Positions 18,003-28,512 of a DNA stretch of 64,000 nt are shown in pieces. The notes under the pieces are model-generated. The model saw nothing but the letters and a program-made list of their open reading frames with translations. It ran no database searches and was not told the origin of the DNA. The number at the start of each line of letters is the position of its first letter. Position 1 is the first letter of the stretch. This DNA is from a bacterium SCSIO 12696. Lineage in GTDB: Bacteria > Pseudomonadota > Gammaproteobacteria > Pseudomonadales > Porticoccaceae. The stretch covers positions 1,240,001 to 1,304,000 of the forward strand of contig CP073744.1 of NCBI GenBank assembly GCA_024397955.1, given 5' to 3'. Position numbers and translations under genes: made by a program.

Positions 18003-19205
18003 TTATAAAAGTTGGAACAGCGACAGTCCTTGTATCCTTACATAGGATTGCTGAGCCGCTTGAAGAGACACCTGCTGAAAGTTGAGCTCGCTGATTGCCT
18101 GGGTAATATCCAGGTCTTTCACCGCCGACTCCAATTGCTGCAGCCGCAGTAAGCTGTCCTCATTGAGGCCTTGTTGACTCTCAACCGTATTGAGGCGAAC
18201 ACCAATACTGGTGCGCACTCTCAGGACATTTTCAACACTGTTGTCGATACCCTCCAAGGCACGGTTGATGGCACTGTGAAATAACGCAGTTTCAGCGCTG
18301 TTTTGACCGGGGGACTCCAGCGCAGTAATGGCAGAATCAACAATGGCAAACAAATCGCGATTGCTGGCCGGTGTTACGGTAAAGCTATCGCCATTTGCCG
18401 GCGTACCCGACAAATCAATCTGGGCGCCATTAAAACTGATACTGTCACCCTGCTGGTAGGTACCCGACGCCACTGCCCCGGCACTGGAATCCACCACTTG
18501 ATAGGTAATAGGAGCGGCAGGTGTCGCCTGACTGAATGTCAGGGTGTAGGTATCACGGACAAAGTTGCCATTACTGGTGAGTTCGCCCACAACTCCGGTG
18601 CCGCTGTTAGCCGCATTGGGAGCTACCGTGAACTGGCCATTGCCCTCAGGAATACGCAGCAGCAATTCAGCTCCAGAATCATTAACGGCCACTTGAGAAG
18701 CAGGCCCCAATTGCACTAGCCGCTGCCCCTGGTCACCGTTGTACTGCACACTGCCATTGTTGAAAGTAAACGGCTGAGTATTCACCTGGTAACCAGCAAA
18801 CAGATAATCACCGTTGGTGTCGCGACTGTTGGACAGCGATTGTATTTCCTGGCGAATACCGCGCAACTCAGTGGCAATACTTTGTCGGTCAGCGTCCGAC
18901 AACACATCGTTATTGCCTTGCACCAGCAATTCCCGCACCCGCTGCAAACTATTGCCCAAATTGGTGAGTACGTTTTCTTCCAATTGCAGCTGAGTTTCTG
19001 CAGCACTGCCGTTACGTTGATACTGCTCTACCGTGGCGATCTGGTCAGCAAAATCCAGAATCTGCACAATCCCGCCGGGGTCATCAGAGGGCGTTGTGAT
19101 ACGTTCCCCCGTGGAGATTTGCAACTGGGTTCTGTTGAGCCTGGCTTGCTGTTCCAAGATGGAATTAATACCCTGCTGGAAAATTTGTGATGTGGAGAGT
19201 CTCAT
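18003..19205 (-). CDS. flgL: Hook-filament junction protein FlgL (HAP3)
   Basis: A 400-residue protein with flagellin-like termini: MRLSTSQIFQQGINSILEQQ, GERITTPSDDPGGIVQILDF at the N-terminus and the C-terminal helix TQAISELNFQQVSLQAAQQS ending in GLSLFQLL. FlgL joins the hook-side FlgK ring to the filament. An AAAGAGA site precedes the ATG. It follows flgK after a spacer of 62 bases that holds a half copy of a dispersed repeat. Confidence 0.95.
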   Translation of the reverse strand: MRLSTSQIFQQGINSILEQQARLNRTQLQISTGERITTPSDDPGGIVQILDFADQIATVEQYQRNGSAAETQLQLEENVLTNLGNSLQRVRELLVQGNNDVLSDADRQSIATELRGIRQEIQSLSNSRDTNGDYLFAGYQVNTQPFTFNNGSVQYNGDQGQRLVQLGPASQVAVNDSGAELLLRIPEGNGQFTVAPNAANSGTGVVGELTSNGNFVRDTYTLTFSQATPAAPITYQVVDSSAGAVASGTYQQGDSISFNGAQIDLSGTPANGDSFTVTPASNRDLFAIVDSAITALESPGQNSAETALFHSAINRALEGIDNSVENVLRVRTSIGVRLNTVESQQGLNEDSLLRLQQLESAVKDLDITQAISELNFQQVSLQAAQQSYVRIQGLSLFQLL

Positions 19206-19224
19206 ATAAAGTCTCTTTAATTTT

Positions 19225-19260
19225 CCCCGTCATCCTGAGCACAACGAAAGATGACAGGGG
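19225..19260. repeat. Half copy of the GTCATCCTGAGC dispersed repeat
   Basis: GTCATCCTGAGCACAACGAA at 19229-19248 matches the repeat at 8056. Together with the flanking CCCC and GATGACAGGGG it can form a hairpin (CCCCGTCATC against GATGACAGGGG) in the flgK-flgL spacer. Confidence 0.6.
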
Positions 19261-19267
19261 ATAACCG

Positions 19268-21196
19268 TTAACGCCTGGTGGCACTCAACAACGTATCAAA
19301 CAACTGGCTGGCAGCAGAGATAATCTGTGCTGCAGCTTGGTAAGCCTGCTGGTAACGCAGCAGATTGGCCGCTTCTTCATCCAAATTGACCCCCGAAACC
19401 CCCTGTACTTCCGCCTCTGCGTTATTCAATAACGCCTGTTCAGTAGCCAGGCTGGACTGGGCCTGGCTGGTGCGCACACCTACAGTTGCGACCGTTCGCC
19501 CGTAAAGTTCAGAAAAACTGTTGGTACCGCCATTGAGCAACCGGGATTCCTGCAAACCCGCGATCGACAGCGCATTACTGTTGTCGCCCACAGCACCGGT
19601 GTTGTTCTGAATGGTGAGCGTATCGCCATTTTGCGGAATACCGGACACATCAAAACTGGCATTGCCAAAACCCGTCAGAGTAAAAGTTTTACCAGCACTT
19701 TCTGTTGTGGGATCGTAGGCCAGGGTTCCGCCAGGGCCCCCGGTAACCGTAAAGCCGGGGACTCCCGCACCCAGAGCATTGGGATCGAAAGTCAGAGTAA
19801 TCGGGGCAGCCAGCGGCAAGCTGCTGACATCACCCACCGTCAGCCGTGAAATACTGGCATCACCGCCATTGCTCACCGTGGCCTGTGCGCGAATTAAACC
19901 GGCGGCGGCAAATTGTTCCGGGCGCTCTATCTGCACAGAAAAACGTGATGCCGATGCGCCCACCGGGCGCAGTAAAAATTCATCACCCGCTGTGGGAGTT
20001 CCAGTATTTGCAATCGTCAACCCCGCCACGGTTTGCGGCAAACTGGCAAAACTTTGCACACTGTTATCCGCCAGGTTGCGCAACTGCCACTGGGCACCAT
20101 CAAAGCTGAGGTTGTAGTCTGTGGGCAGCAATGCCCCCACATCGTCAATGGCCACGGTCACCGCGGCACTGCCCAGATTATTGCTGGAAGCTACCGTTTG
20201 TGGGGCAATGGGTGCAAAAAAGTCGCCGCCAGCCAAACCGTTGAGATCAAGCCCAGAGCGATGTTGCTGGTTAACCAGATCAGTTAACCCTTGTACCAAT
20301 AAGCCCACTTCACCGCGTACTGGGTCCAACACCTGGCGACGGAAATCCAGAATGCCCTGTATTTCACCGCCACGAATCTGGCTACTCACCACATCGCTAT
20401 TGCCCACCAGGCCCTCGAAGGTGATATCCAGGCGATTGGGATTAAGTGGGTCAAACGCAACATCCAAGCGCTGCACCCGGCCACCCACCACCAGAGGCTG
20501 ACCGCTGCCAATCAACACATTCAGAGAACCATCGCCCTGCTGAATACTGGTAATTCCGACTTTTTCGGATAATTGGGAAAGCAACCTGTCACGCTCGTCC
20601 AACAGATCGTTGGGTGGGTTGTTGGGATTGCTGACCAGCGCCGCGGACACATCCTGATTGACGCTGGCCAATGAACTGGCCAGCGCGTTAATTTCAGCAA
20701 CGGTGGAGCGCAATTGTTGGTTACTGGCATTTTCCAGGGAATCCAGGCTCTGATTCAGATAACCAACACGGTTTTCCAATGCCTGAGCACGACCCAGTAA
20801 CACTTCCCGAGCAGGCAACGAGGTGGGGTCATTGGCCACATCCTGTAATGACTGGAAAAACGCCTGTATGGAGACATTCAAGCCGCTGTCTTGATCCGCC
20901 ACCAAATTATCCAAGCGGGTGGCCAGGTCGTGATAGGCGCGCAGGGAGTTAAAAGACGACTGACGCGACAACAACTCGCCACCCAAAAATTCATCGTAAG
21001 CCCGGCGTATACTCTGCACTGATGTGCCACTGCCGATAAAGCTGTTGCCCTCTTGCTGGGGTGGCAAGGTGCCAAAGGTCACTTGCTGGCGACTGTAGCC
21101 TTCGGTGTTGGCGTTAGCGATATTGTGGCCGGTGGTGGTAATGGCTCGCTGCAGGGAGTTAAGTGCCGAAACACCGATTCCAAAAACGTCTGGCAT
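19268..21196 (-). CDS. flgK: Hook-associated protein FlgK (HAP1)
   Basis: A 642-residue protein. The N-terminus GIGVSALNSLQRAITTTGHNIANANTEGYSRQQV (as short motifs: ALNSLQ, NIANANTEGYSRQ) and the C-terminal VSGVNLDEEAANLLRYQQAY with QLFDTLLSATR are diagnostic for FlgK. The central 350-550 region is variable and beta-rich. FlgK forms the first junction ring on the hook. It begins 5 bases after flgJ. Confidence 0.96.
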   Translation of the reverse strand: MPDVFGIGVSALNSLQRAITTTGHNIANANTEGYSRQQVTFGTLPPQQEGNSFIGSGTSVQSIRRAYDEFLGGELLSRQSSFNSLRAYHDLATRLDNLVADQDSGLNVSIQAFFQSLQDVANDPTSLPAREVLLGRAQALENRVGYLNQSLDSLENASNQQLRSTVAEINALASSLASVNQDVSAALVSNPNNPPNDLLDERDRLLSQLSEKVGITSIQQGDGSLNVLIGSGQPLVVGGRVQRLDVAFDPLNPNRLDITFEGLVGNSDVVSSQIRGGEIQGILDFRRQVLDPVRGEVGLLVQGLTDLVNQQHRSGLDLNGLAGGDFFAPIAPQTVASSNNLGSAAVTVAIDDVGALLPTDYNLSFDGAQWQLRNLADNSVQSFASLPQTVAGLTIANTGTPTAGDEFLLRPVGASASRFSVQIERPEQFAAAGLIRAQATVSNGGDASISRLTVGDVSSLPLAAPITLTFDPNALGAGVPGFTVTGGPGGTLAYDPTTESAGKTFTLTGFGNASFDVSGIPQNGDTLTIQNNTGAVGDNSNALSIAGLQESRLLNGGTNSFSELYGRTVATVGVRTSQAQSSLATEQALLNNAEAEVQGVSGVNLDEEAANLLRYQQAYQAAAQIISAASQLFDTLLSATRR

Positions 21197-21201
21197 GACC
21201 G

Positions 21202-22179
21202 CTATCTCCCACTAATTGCCAAGGTACCGAGACTAGCCCCAGTGGCTGACTGTACGTTGGCTTTTTGTTGCTGCTTGAGTTGTGCCACTTCCGTTTGAAA
21301 GCTGTCCCGGGCCATCAGTGCGGTAATTTTTTCCGCGTACTTGGGGTCGGTGGCATAGCCGCTTTGTTGCAGCTGCTGGACAAACTGCTCATTGCTGCTC
21401 GCCTCGCGGGCGCCCTGGTAACGAGGCTTTTGCAAAAACTGTACGTAGTCGTCAAACAATTGTTCCAGGGATTCATAGGCGCGAAAGCTCGCCCGTTCTT
21501 TACGGGCGATGCCGTCGCTGTATTCGAGCGTGACCTTGGTGGCTCGATCCCCTTGCCACTGAGCATCCGCTTTAATACCAAACAGGTTAAAGCTGTTGCG
21601 GCCATCCAAATCGCGGATGGTGTATTTGCCCCAGCCACTTTCCAATGCCGCTTGAGCCACCAACACTTCGGCATCCACCCCCAACTGTTGAGCCGCTTTG
21701 TCGGCGTGAGGCCAGAGCTCACGAATAAACTGTTGAGGGTTTTGTGGCGCAAAATCGGGACGCTGGTCGAGCGCTGGCGCCGGTGACACTGATACAACAC
21801 TTTGGCGAGATTCTGACAGCGGAGCCAGCTCACCGCGCGGGGTTGCTGCCTGAGGCCCAGCCAATTGACGTTCGATCACTTGCGCCAATCCGAAGCCACC
21901 ATTTTGCGACAAGTGCAATGAAATCTGCTGGTCGAACATATCCTGGTGAAATTTCATTTCGTCGCTATTGAACAACCCGCCTTCCTGAGTGGCATCGCGC
22001 ATGGCTTTGGTCATCATCTGCACAAACAGGGATTCAAAATGCTGGGCCACCTCTTTCAAAGCTTCCGGGCTATTGCTGCCTGCGCGGCCACGCAAGTCTG
22101 CCAGTGAAGAAAGATCAGTGGCCACCGCATTGCGCACTGCTGCTGTGGGGCTCACCAGTTGTGCTACTTGCAGTTCCAT
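21202..22179 (-). CDS. flgJ: Rod cap and peptidoglycan hydrolase FlgJ
   Basis: A 325-residue two-domain protein. The N-terminal rod-capping part (about 30-110) has SPEALKEVAQHFESLFVQMM and MFDQQISLHLSQ; the C-terminal glucosaminidase part (about 150-310) has QAALESGWGKYTIR with the likely catalytic glutamate, NSFNLFGIKAD and FRAYESLEQLFDDYVQFL. The second domain cuts the murein layer for rod passage in the periplasm. Its ATG overlaps the flgI stop by one base. Confidence 0.95.
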   Translation of the reverse strand: MELQVAQLVSPTAAVRNAVATDLSSLADLRGRAGSNSPEALKEVAQHFESLFVQMMTKAMRDATQEGGLFNSDEMKFHQDMFDQQISLHLSQNGGFGLAQVIERQLAGPQAATPRGELAPLSESRQSVVSVSPAPALDQRPDFAPQNPQQFIRELWPHADKAAQQLGVDAEVLVAQAALESGWGKYTIRDLDGRNSFNLFGIKADAQWQGDRATKVTLEYSDGIARKERASFRAYESLEQLFDDYVQFLQKPRYQGAREASSNEQFVQQLQQSGYATDPKYAEKITALMARDSFQTEVAQLKQQQKANVQSATGASLGTLAISGR

Positions 22180-23306
22180 CAGATCACCACCAGCTCGCCG
22201 CGCAGCGCACCGGCCTGTTTCAAGGCTTCCAGAATCGCCATCAAATCCCCGGGAGCAGCACCTACCTGATTGATGGCACGAACAATTTCTTCCACGCTGG
22301 TGGCGCCCTTGCCGTCAGCGCCAATGGCAAACACCCGCGCCTGCTCCTCGGTAATGGCGATATCAGTATTGGGCACCGCAAGGGTCTCACCATCGGAAAA
22401 CGGCCCGGGCTGGCTGACATCGATGCTCTCAGAAATGGTCACACTGAGATTGCCGTGGGCCACTGCGGCGGGAAGAATCTGCACACCACTGCCCATCACA
22501 ATGGTACCGGTGCGGGCGTTAACCACAATCCGAGCGGCAGCCTGGCCAGGAGTGAACTCCAGGTTTTCCACCTCGGCAAAAAAGGCCACTTTCTGAGCCA
22601 TATCCACTGGAGTATTTACCTTGATGGAAGAGCCATCGAGAGGCGCCGCGGTACCGGGACCAAAATTGCGATTGATGACTTCAGACAGCCGCTGTGCGGT
22701 GGTGAAATCGTGCTGGTGCAGGTTGAGTACCAATTGATTGCTGTTGGCAAAAGGTGTGGGCACTGTGCGTTCTACACTGGCACCGTTGGGAATACGGCCT
22801 GAGCTGGGAATATTTACCGTGACTCGCGAGCCGTCGGCTCCCTCAGCGCCGAAGCCACCGACCACCAGGCTGCCCTGAGCCACCGCGTACACCTGGCCAT
22901 CCGCCCCTTTGAGCGGGGTCATCAACAAGCTGCCGCCGCGAAGGCTCTGGGCATTGCCCACCGAAGACACGGTGACGTCAATCATTTGACCACTTTTAGC
23001 AAATGGCGGTAGATCGGCGTGCACCATCACCGCAGCGACATTTTTCAACTGAGGATTGATATTGGGGGGAATCACCACACCAAGCTGAGACAGCAGGTTG
23101 CGAAAGCTCTGTACGGTGAACTGGGTTTGGGTAGTCTGGTCACCGGTGCCGTCGAGCCCTACCACCAAACCGTAGCCAATCAGCTGGTTACTGCGAACTC
23201 CGGCAACACTGGCAATATCTTTTACCCGGTCTGCAAGCGCTGGTAACGACAGAGCTCCTGCCAACAATACCGCGAACCACTGTTTCACTACCCTACCGCC
23301 GCACAT
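22179..23306 (-). CDS. flgI: Flagellar P-ring protein FlgI
   Basis: A 375-residue periplasmic protein that forms the P-ring in the peptidoglycan layer. The signal peptide is [20 protein letters not shown], followed by [20 protein letters not shown] and [13 protein letters not shown], which are hallmarks of Flg[19 protein letters not shown] lies in the C-terminal half. The ATG at 23306 has an AAGGGGA site; a GTG a few codons later would give a more usual signal peptide and cannot be excluded. Confidence 0.96.
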   Translation of the reverse strand: MCGGRVVKQWFAVLLAGALSLPALADRVKDIASVAGVRSNQLIGYGLVVGLDGTGDQTTQTQFTVQSFRNLLSQLGVVIPPNINPQLKNVAAVMVHADLPPFAKSGQMIDVTVSSVGNAQSLRGGSLLMTPLKGADGQVYAVAQGSLVVGGFGAEGADGSRVTVNIPSSGRIPNGASVERTVPTPFANSNQLVLNLHQHDFTTAQRLSEVINRNFGPGTAAPLDGSSIKVNTPVDMAQKVAFFAEVENLEFTPGQAAARIVVNARTGTIVMGSGVQILPAAVAHGNLSVTISESIDVSQPGPFSDGETLAVPNTDIAITEEQARVFAIGADGKGATSVEEIVRAINQVGAAPGDLMAILEALKQAGALRGELVVI

Positions 23307-23361
23307 GCTCTTCCCCTTTGGTCTGCGCCTCTGTCAGGGCGCCCTTAGAATGGCCACTTTA

Positions 23362-24060
23362 TTAAAATGGCCACAGTGGCCCCAGGAAGAATTTCGCCAG
23401 CCAGCCCATGCGATTGGTATCGGCCATTTGGCCTTTGCCGCTGTAGCTGATTCGAGCATCGGCCACTTTGGTAGACATCACGGTATTTTCACTGCTGATA
23501 TCCACCGGCCGAACCATGCCCTGAACGCGAATAAACTCCTGACCTTGGTTAATCTCGATCCACTTTTCACCGCGAATCACTAAGTTTCCATTAGGCAATA
23601 CCCGTGCCACAGTGACCGTAATACTGCCACTCAAGCTGTTGCTCTGATTGCTGCTGCCCTGACCACTAAAATCGTGCTGGGAATCCAGGTCCACCCCCAA
23701 GTTAGTGCTGCCATCGAGAGTTCGACCAAATACGCTGGGGCTGGTGAGGGTGGTACTGTTAGTGCGATCCAGGCTGGTAGCACTGCTTTTCTCGGCATTG
23801 GTCTGTTCGGTGAGCACAACGGTGATGGTGTCTCCCACCCGGTGCGCCTTGATGTCTTCAAAAAACGCCAATTGATAACCGGCCTGGTAAATAGCGCCCT
23901 CTCTGGGGGCCGGCGACAAATAGCTGTAGTCGGGCTCGTTGTCTATGTACTGATTGCTATAAGGCTGCTGGGGCGCAGAGCTGCAAGCGGCCAATGCCAG
24001 CAGGCCAAAGGCGGCAAACAATTGCCGCACAGCAGTAAATATGGGTTGTAGCGGACGCAT
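23362..24060 (-). CDS. flgH: Flagellar L-ring lipoprotein FlgH
   Basis: A 232-residue outer membrane lipoprotein of the L-ring. I choose the ATG at 24060 (TGGGAG upstream), giving a signal peptide with lipobox LALAACSS. Family motifs are GAIYQAGYQLAFFEDIKAHR, GDTITVVLTEQTNAEKSS and GNLVIRGEKWIEINQGQEF, ending in the usual WLAKFFLGPLWPF. It lies 27 bases after flgG. Confidence 0.95.
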   Translation of the reverse strand: MRPLQPIFTAVRQLFAAFGLLALAACSSAPQQPYSNQYIDNEPDYSYLSPAPREGAIYQAGYQLAFFEDIKAHRVGDTITVVLTEQTNAEKSSATSLDRTNSTTLTSPSVFGRTLDGSTNLGVDLDSQHDFSGQGSSNQSNSLSGSITVTVARVLPNGNLVIRGEKWIEINQGQEFIRVQGMVRPVDISSENTVMSTKVADARISYSGKGQMADTNRMGWLAKFFLGPLWPF

Positions 24061-24087
24061 CAGTGGCTCCCAGCCTGATTGGCTCAA

Positions 24088-24870
24088 TTAAAGTTGCTGA
24101 GTGAGGTTTTGCAGCATTTGGTCAGTGGTGGAGATAGCTTTGGAGTTCATTTCATAGGTGCGCTGGGTTTCAATCATGCTCACCAATTCCTCAACCACAT
24201 TGACGTTGGAGCTTTCCAGGAAGCCCTGAGCGAGCGTACCCAAACCATTACTGCCCGGGTTACCCACCTGGGCGGTGCCACTGGCCGTGGACTCTACGTA
24301 GAGGTTTTGGCCGCGAGGCTCCAGGCCCGCCGGGTTTACAAAATCGGCAATGGTCAGGGTACCCACCTGAGTAGAAGCACCGTCTTCAGTGACCACCGAT
24401 ACAATACCGTCGGCACCGACCGTCACCGAGCGCGCGTTTTGAGGAACAATGATCGTCGGCTGCAGCGCAAAGCCATTGGCAGTGACCACTTGCCCCTGAG
24501 CGTCCAACTGCAAGGAACCGTCACGGGTATAAGCCAGAGTGCCGTCAGGCATAGTGATTTGTAAAAATCCCCGCCCCTCAATGGCAATATCCAAGGGTTT
24601 CTGGGTATTGGAGAGATTGCCCTGAGTAAAGGTTTTCTCAGTGGCTACCACACGCACCCCGGTACCCACCATCATGCCACTGGGTAACACCGTATCCTGT
24701 GAGCTTTGGGCACCCACCTGGCGCAGGTTCTGGTAGAGCATATCTTCAAACACGGCTCTACCGCGCTTGTAACCCACCGTACTGGCGTTGGCCAGGTTAT
24801 TGGAAATGGTCGCCATTTTGGTCTGCTGGGCGTCCAATCCGGTTTTTGATATCCACAATGCCTGATTCAT
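24088..24870 (-). CDS. flgG: Distal rod protein FlgG
   Basis: A 260-residue rod protein. It begins [20 protein letters not shown], has the rod motif [20 protein letters not shown] and the FlgG-specific [20 protein letters not shown], and ends with [19 protein letters not shown] and [16 protein letters not shown]. It is 13 bases downstream of flgF. Confidence 0.97.
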   Translation of the reverse strand: MNQALWISKTGLDAQQTKMATISNNLANASTVGYKRGRAVFEDMLYQNLRQVGAQSSQDTVLPSGMMVGTGVRVVATEKTFTQGNLSNTQKPLDIAIEGRGFLQITMPDGTLAYTRDGSLQLDAQGQVVTANGFALQPTIIVPQNARSVTVGADGIVSVVTEDGASTQVGTLTIADFVNPAGLEPRGQNLYVESTASGTAQVGNPGSNGLGTLAQGFLESSNVNVVEELVSMIETQRTYEMNSKAISTTDQMLQNLTQQL

Positions 24871-24883
24871 GGTGTGGCCCTCA

Positions 24884-25621
24884 TTAGCTCACTTGCATTA
24901 GTTCGGCAGAGGCGCGGTCGTTTTCTGAGGCCATCTGCATCAATTTGGTCTGGGTTTCAAAAGAGCGGGACAGCTCAATCATCTTGACCATGGACGCCAC
25001 CGGATTGACATTACTGCCCTCCAGCGCGCCGGGGATAATTCGCACCGTGGCATCCGCAACCAGCTCAATGTCATCACGGTGACGCAACAACCCATCAAGG
25101 CCTTTTTGCAGCCGGCTTGGATCATCTACCCGAACCAGCTTGAGGCGATCCACAACCGACTGGGCAGTGGCGTCCTGTCCCAACGGCACAATGGAAATCG
25201 TGCCATCCGGGGCAATTTCCATGCTCGCAAAGGGAGGAATGGCAATGGGGCCGTTTTCACCCATAACGGGTTCACCAGCACCATTGGTCATGCGCCCAAA
25301 CGGATCGATCTGTAAATCACCACGACGGCTTACCGCCTCACCGCCTTCCGGGGTTTGCACCACCAACCAGCCACCATCATTCACCGCCACATCCAGATCC
25401 CGGCCGGTAGTTTCGATATGGGCGTTGCGAGTATCCGCACCAGCGCCGGTCAACTGCACATAACTGCGAGTGCCACTGGCGTTGGTCGCGGTTGTCGACA
25501 GGGACGCCAGGTCAGCGCGAAAGCCAGTAGTGGATGCATTGGCCAAGTTGTTGGTGGTGTGCACCTGCTCGCGCATGGCGCTGTTGGCACCGCTCATAGC
25601 CACATAAAGCATACGATCCAT
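24884..25621 (-). CDS. flgF: Proximal rod protein FlgF
   Basis: A 245-residue rod protein. [20 protein letters not shown] at the N-terminus, [17 protein letters not shown], and the C-terminal [20 protein letters not shown] are standard for FlgF. A GGGGAGA ribosome site precedes the ATG. No promoter was found in the 46 bases to flgE, so it is probably read through from flgB. Confidence 0.96.
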   Translation of the reverse strand: MDRMLYVAMSGANSAMREQVHTTNNLANASTTGFRADLASLSTTATNASGTRSYVQLTGAGADTRNAHIETTGRDLDVAVNDGGWLVVQTPEGGEAVSRRGDLQIDPFGRMTNGAGEPVMGENGPIAIPPFASMEIAPDGTISIVPLGQDATAQSVVDRLKLVRVDDPSRLQKGLDGLLRHRDDIELVADATVRIIPGALEGSNVNPVASMVKMIELSRSFETQTKLMQMASENDRASAELMQVS

Positions 25622-25667
25622 TACTGGTCTCCCCTTTTCATTACTCTCACACGTTCACCATTAACCT

Positions 25668-26933
25668 TTAACGCAGGTTAATTACCGCCTGAGTCACCGC
25701 ATCTTCGGTTTGAATGACCTGAGCGTTGGCCTGGAAGTTACGCTGGGCCACAATCATGGCCACCAACTGCTCGGTTACTTCCACATTGGAATCTTCCAGA
25801 GCGCCGGATTGCAGCACGCCCAAACCACCATCACCGGCAGGGTTGCGAGTGGGAGGACCAGAACTAAAAGTTTCGGTCCAGATACTACCGCCCTGAGGCT
25901 GCAAACCCTGAGTGTTGGAAAAGCCTGCCAATACCACCTGGCCCAGAGCGCGGGATTGACCGTTGTTGTACTGGGCAAACACCACACCGGTGGGGTCGAT
26001 CTCAACACCTCGCAATTGACCACTGGTAAAACCGTTCTGGTTGATATTGCTGACCGCGAAGTTGCTGCCAAACTGGGTGGTCTGAGACACATCAACGGCA
26101 AAATTCTGGGCCAAAGCTCCAGACGGTGAGCCATCGGAATTCAGCGGTGCCCAACCGGTAATGGTCAAAGAAGTCACACCACCCGAAGGATCCAACTGCC
26201 CGGCCTGGTCAAACTGAATGGTTTCCGGGCCAGAAGTGGATACACCGTCCACCAGGGTATAGGCCTGCCACTGGTTTGGGGTAGCGCTCTTAACATAGTA
26301 GGTACTGAGAATGTGCGGATTGCCCAAACTGTCGAAGATCGTGGTCGACGTGGAATTGTTGTACATATCAGCAGTGGGTGCGGTGGGCGGCGTCGCAAAG
26401 GCATCAAATGGCCCGCCCCACGGGGTGATGGGCACTGCCTCACGAGAGTCCAGGTTAGCCACAATTTCTGCCTGGCTGGTGGCCTGGGGTTCAATCAGGC
26501 CGGTATCCAACTGCAGATCGGATATGGAGGGCAGAATCGCCCCGGCACTATCCGCCTGAAACGCTTGCAACCGCAAGCCTTCGTTATTGACCACAAACCC
26601 ATCCCGGTCGATACCGAACTGACCCGCCCGGGTGAACACTTCCGAGCCGGAATCATTGAGAATAAAAAAACCGTTGCCGTTAATGGCCACATCCAGGGAA
26701 TTTTCGGTGAAGCTGATATTGCCCTGGGTGAACTGCTGACTCACAGCACTGAGGCTGACACCACGGCCAATGGCGTTTGAACCAGAGCCCAGCAACCCCG
26801 AAGCGTACAAATCAGAAAACTCTGCCCGGGAGGTTTTAAAGCCTGTAGTGGCGCTGTTGGCAATGTTGTTACCAATCACTCCCAACTCGGCGGATGCACT
26901 TTGCAAACCGGATACTGCGGTATCAAATGCCAT
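25668..26933 (-). CDS. flgE: Flagellar hook protein FlgE
   Basis: A 421-residue hook subunit. It starts MAFDTAVSGLQSASAELGVI with GNNIANSATTGFKTSRAEFS, and ends EDSNVEVTEQLVAMIVAQRN and QVIQTEDAVTQAVINLR. The central domain (about 150-360) holds the hook-specific TSTTIFDSLGNPHILSTYYV segment. Length matches short-hook gammaproteobacteria. CAGGAGAA precedes the ATG. Confidence 0.97.
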   Translation of the reverse strand: MAFDTAVSGLQSASAELGVIGNNIANSATTGFKTSRAEFSDLYASGLLGSGSNAIGRGVSLSAVSQQFTQGNISFTENSLDVAINGNGFFILNDSGSEVFTRAGQFGIDRDGFVVNNEGLRLQAFQADSAGAILPSISDLQLDTGLIEPQATSQAEIVANLDSREAVPITPWGGPFDAFATPPTAPTADMYNNSTSTTIFDSLGNPHILSTYYVKSATPNQWQAYTLVDGVSTSGPETIQFDQAGQLDPSGGVTSLTITGWAPLNSDGSPSGALAQNFAVDVSQTTQFGSNFAVSNINQNGFTSGQLRGVEIDPTGVVFAQYNNGQSRALGQVVLAGFSNTQGLQPQGGSIWTETFSSGPPTRNPAGDGGLGVLQSGALEDSNVEVTEQLVAMIVAQRNFQANAQVIQTEDAVTQAVINLR

Positions 26934-26990
26934 AGTTCTTCTCCTGTTAACGTCTTACACTGACGGTGTTGGTCAATTAATTGCTGTAAA

Positions 26991-27680
26991 TTAGTAGTAC
27001 TCTCGAATTTCTGATAGCCGCATGGTCGCGCCGCCTTCCAGGTTGAGCACCGGGTCACCGTTGCCACTGAGTGACACGCTATCGACTCGCACTCGGGTAA
27101 ATGCGGGCACCGCTTCGGCATTGCCATCGATAATGGCGTTGGCGGTGACCTGATAAGGCCCAGGGGTTACGGCATCACCATTGGCATTGGTACCATCCCA
27201 TTGAAAGGGAATCACCCCACCGGACTGAGGCCCCAGAGGTATACGGGTAATCAAATTGCCCGCCAAATCCGCTACATCAACGGTAAGCCCAGTAGCAGCC
27301 ACCGGCAGCTCAACAATGCCTTCATAGGTGCCACCTTCTGCCAGCGGAGCAATGTTGTAATTGGCCACCACATCCCGCCCCACCAGCGATGCCGCCTGTA
27401 AACCTTGGTTACCAGATAACGAACTCACCAAACCACTCAATGAGTTGTTGAGTTCATCGATACCGGAAACCGTGCCAAATTGGGCGATCTGAGCCAAAAA
27501 CTGGCTGCTGTCCTGTGGGTCGGTTGGGTCCTGATTGCGCAGCTGAGCGACCATCAGGTTTAAAAACTCTTCCACACCAAGGTCATTAGGGTCGTTGCTG
27601 CCTTGCTGGCGAGCGCTCGCCAATTGCTCTGCGGTAGACACACCGCCAACACCGCTGAAAGGATTTGTTACTTGCATCAT
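26991..27680 (-). CDS. flgD: Hook cap protein FlgD
   Basis: A 229-residue protein, needed at the tip for hook assembly and then discarded. The N-terminal export and capping region is LGVEEFLNLMVAQLRNQDPT and SSQFLAQIAQFGTVSGIDEL; the C-terminal half has the FlgD tudor/Ig-like segment with PFQWDGTNANGDAVTPGPYQ. An AGAGGAA site lies before two consecutive ATG codons. Confidence 0.96.
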   Translation of the reverse strand: MMQVTNPFSGVGGVSTAEQLASARQQGSNDPNDLGVEEFLNLMVAQLRNQDPTDPQDSSQFLAQIAQFGTVSGIDELNNSLSGLVSSLSGNQGLQAASLVGRDVVANYNIAPLAEGGTYEGIVELPVAATGLTVDVADLAGNLITRIPLGPQSGGVIPFQWDGTNANGDAVTPGPYQVTANAIIDGNAEAVPAFTRVRVDSVSLSGNGDPVLNLEGGATMRLSEIREYY

Positions 27681-27691
27681 CGATTCCTCTG

Positions 27692-28102
27692 TTAACGACC
27701 GATATTGAGCGTATGAATCATTAGCTGACGCGCCGTCTTCATCGCTTCAATACTGTTTTGATAGGAACGGGAAGCAGAGATCATATTGGCCATCTCCGCC
27801 ACAGGATTGACGTTGGAAAAGTAGATATAACCCTCGTCATCTGCCATGGGATGCTCTGGCGAGAACTGCCGCACCGGCGCCGCATCGGTAGTGACCACCT
27901 CAGAAACACGAACCCCCGCCACCGCGTCATCAAATACATCGCGCATCACCGTGGTAAACACTGGCTGACGGGACCGGTAAGCGTCTTCCGAGGAGGAGCT
28001 GACCGCATCCGCATTGGCAATATTACTGGCTACGGTATTGAGCCGAACTGACTGTGCCTGTAATGCCGAGCTAGACACATCCATCACATTAAACAGACTC
28101 AT
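27692..28102 (-). CDS. flgC: Proximal rod protein FlgC
   Basis: A 136-residue rod protein: FNVMDVSSSALQAQSVRLNT, VASNIANADAVSSSSEDAYR, and the C-terminal NPVAEMANMISASRSYQNSI, MKTARQLMIHTLNIGR. An AAGGAAAG site precedes the ATG; 11 bases separate it from flgB and from flgD. Confidence 0.97.
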   Translation of the reverse strand: MSLFNVMDVSSSALQAQSVRLNTVASNIANADAVSSSSEDAYRSRQPVFTTVMRDVFDDAVAGVRVSEVVTTDAAPVRQFSPEHPMADDEGYIYFSNVNPVAEMANMISASRSYQNSIEAMKTARQLMIHTLNIGR

Positions 28103-28113
28103 AACTGCTTTCC

Positions 28114-28512
28114 TTATTCGCCTTTGAGGGCCAACAACAGCCCCTTAATAGAACCATTGATAAAATTCACGCTGGCCTGATAGCGCACCGCGTTCTCACC
28201 GAACTGCGCCTTTTCAACTTGGGTTTCGACCGTGTTGCCATCCAGGGACGCCTGGTTGGGAATGCGATAGACCAGACCCTCTTGCCCAAGGCCCGCAGAG
28301 GACGAGGCGCTGCCAAAATGACGGTCACTGGTGGTGTGCAGTGTGGAATTGCCTCGCGCCTGGGCCAGCACATCGCGGAAGTTGATATCGCGGGCCTTGT
28401 ACCCCGGGGTATCGGCATTGGCCAGATTGGACGCCAAAATTTCGGCGCGTCGGCCGCGAACGTCGATGGCTTTGGCGTGTAAATCCAATGCGTTATCAAT
28501 CCAGGCGGGCAT
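28114..28512 (-). CDS. flgB: Proximal rod protein FlgB
   Basis: A 132-residue rod protein and first gene of the flgBCDEFGHIJKL run. The start at 28512 follows GAGGAAA and gives MPAWIDNALDLHAKAIDVRG. ILASNLANADTPGYKARDIN is the conserved rod motif. The frame stays open for more than 400 bases upstream, but that extension has no homologous content and would cross the promoter. A sigma-54 promoter lies 70 bases upstream. Confidence 0.96.
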   Translation of the reverse strand: MPAWIDNALDLHAKAIDVRGRRAEILASNLANADTPGYKARDINFRDVLAQARGNSTLHTTSDRHFGSASSSAGLGQEGLVYRIPNQASLDGNTVETQVEKAQFGENAVRYQASVNFINGSIKGLLLALKGE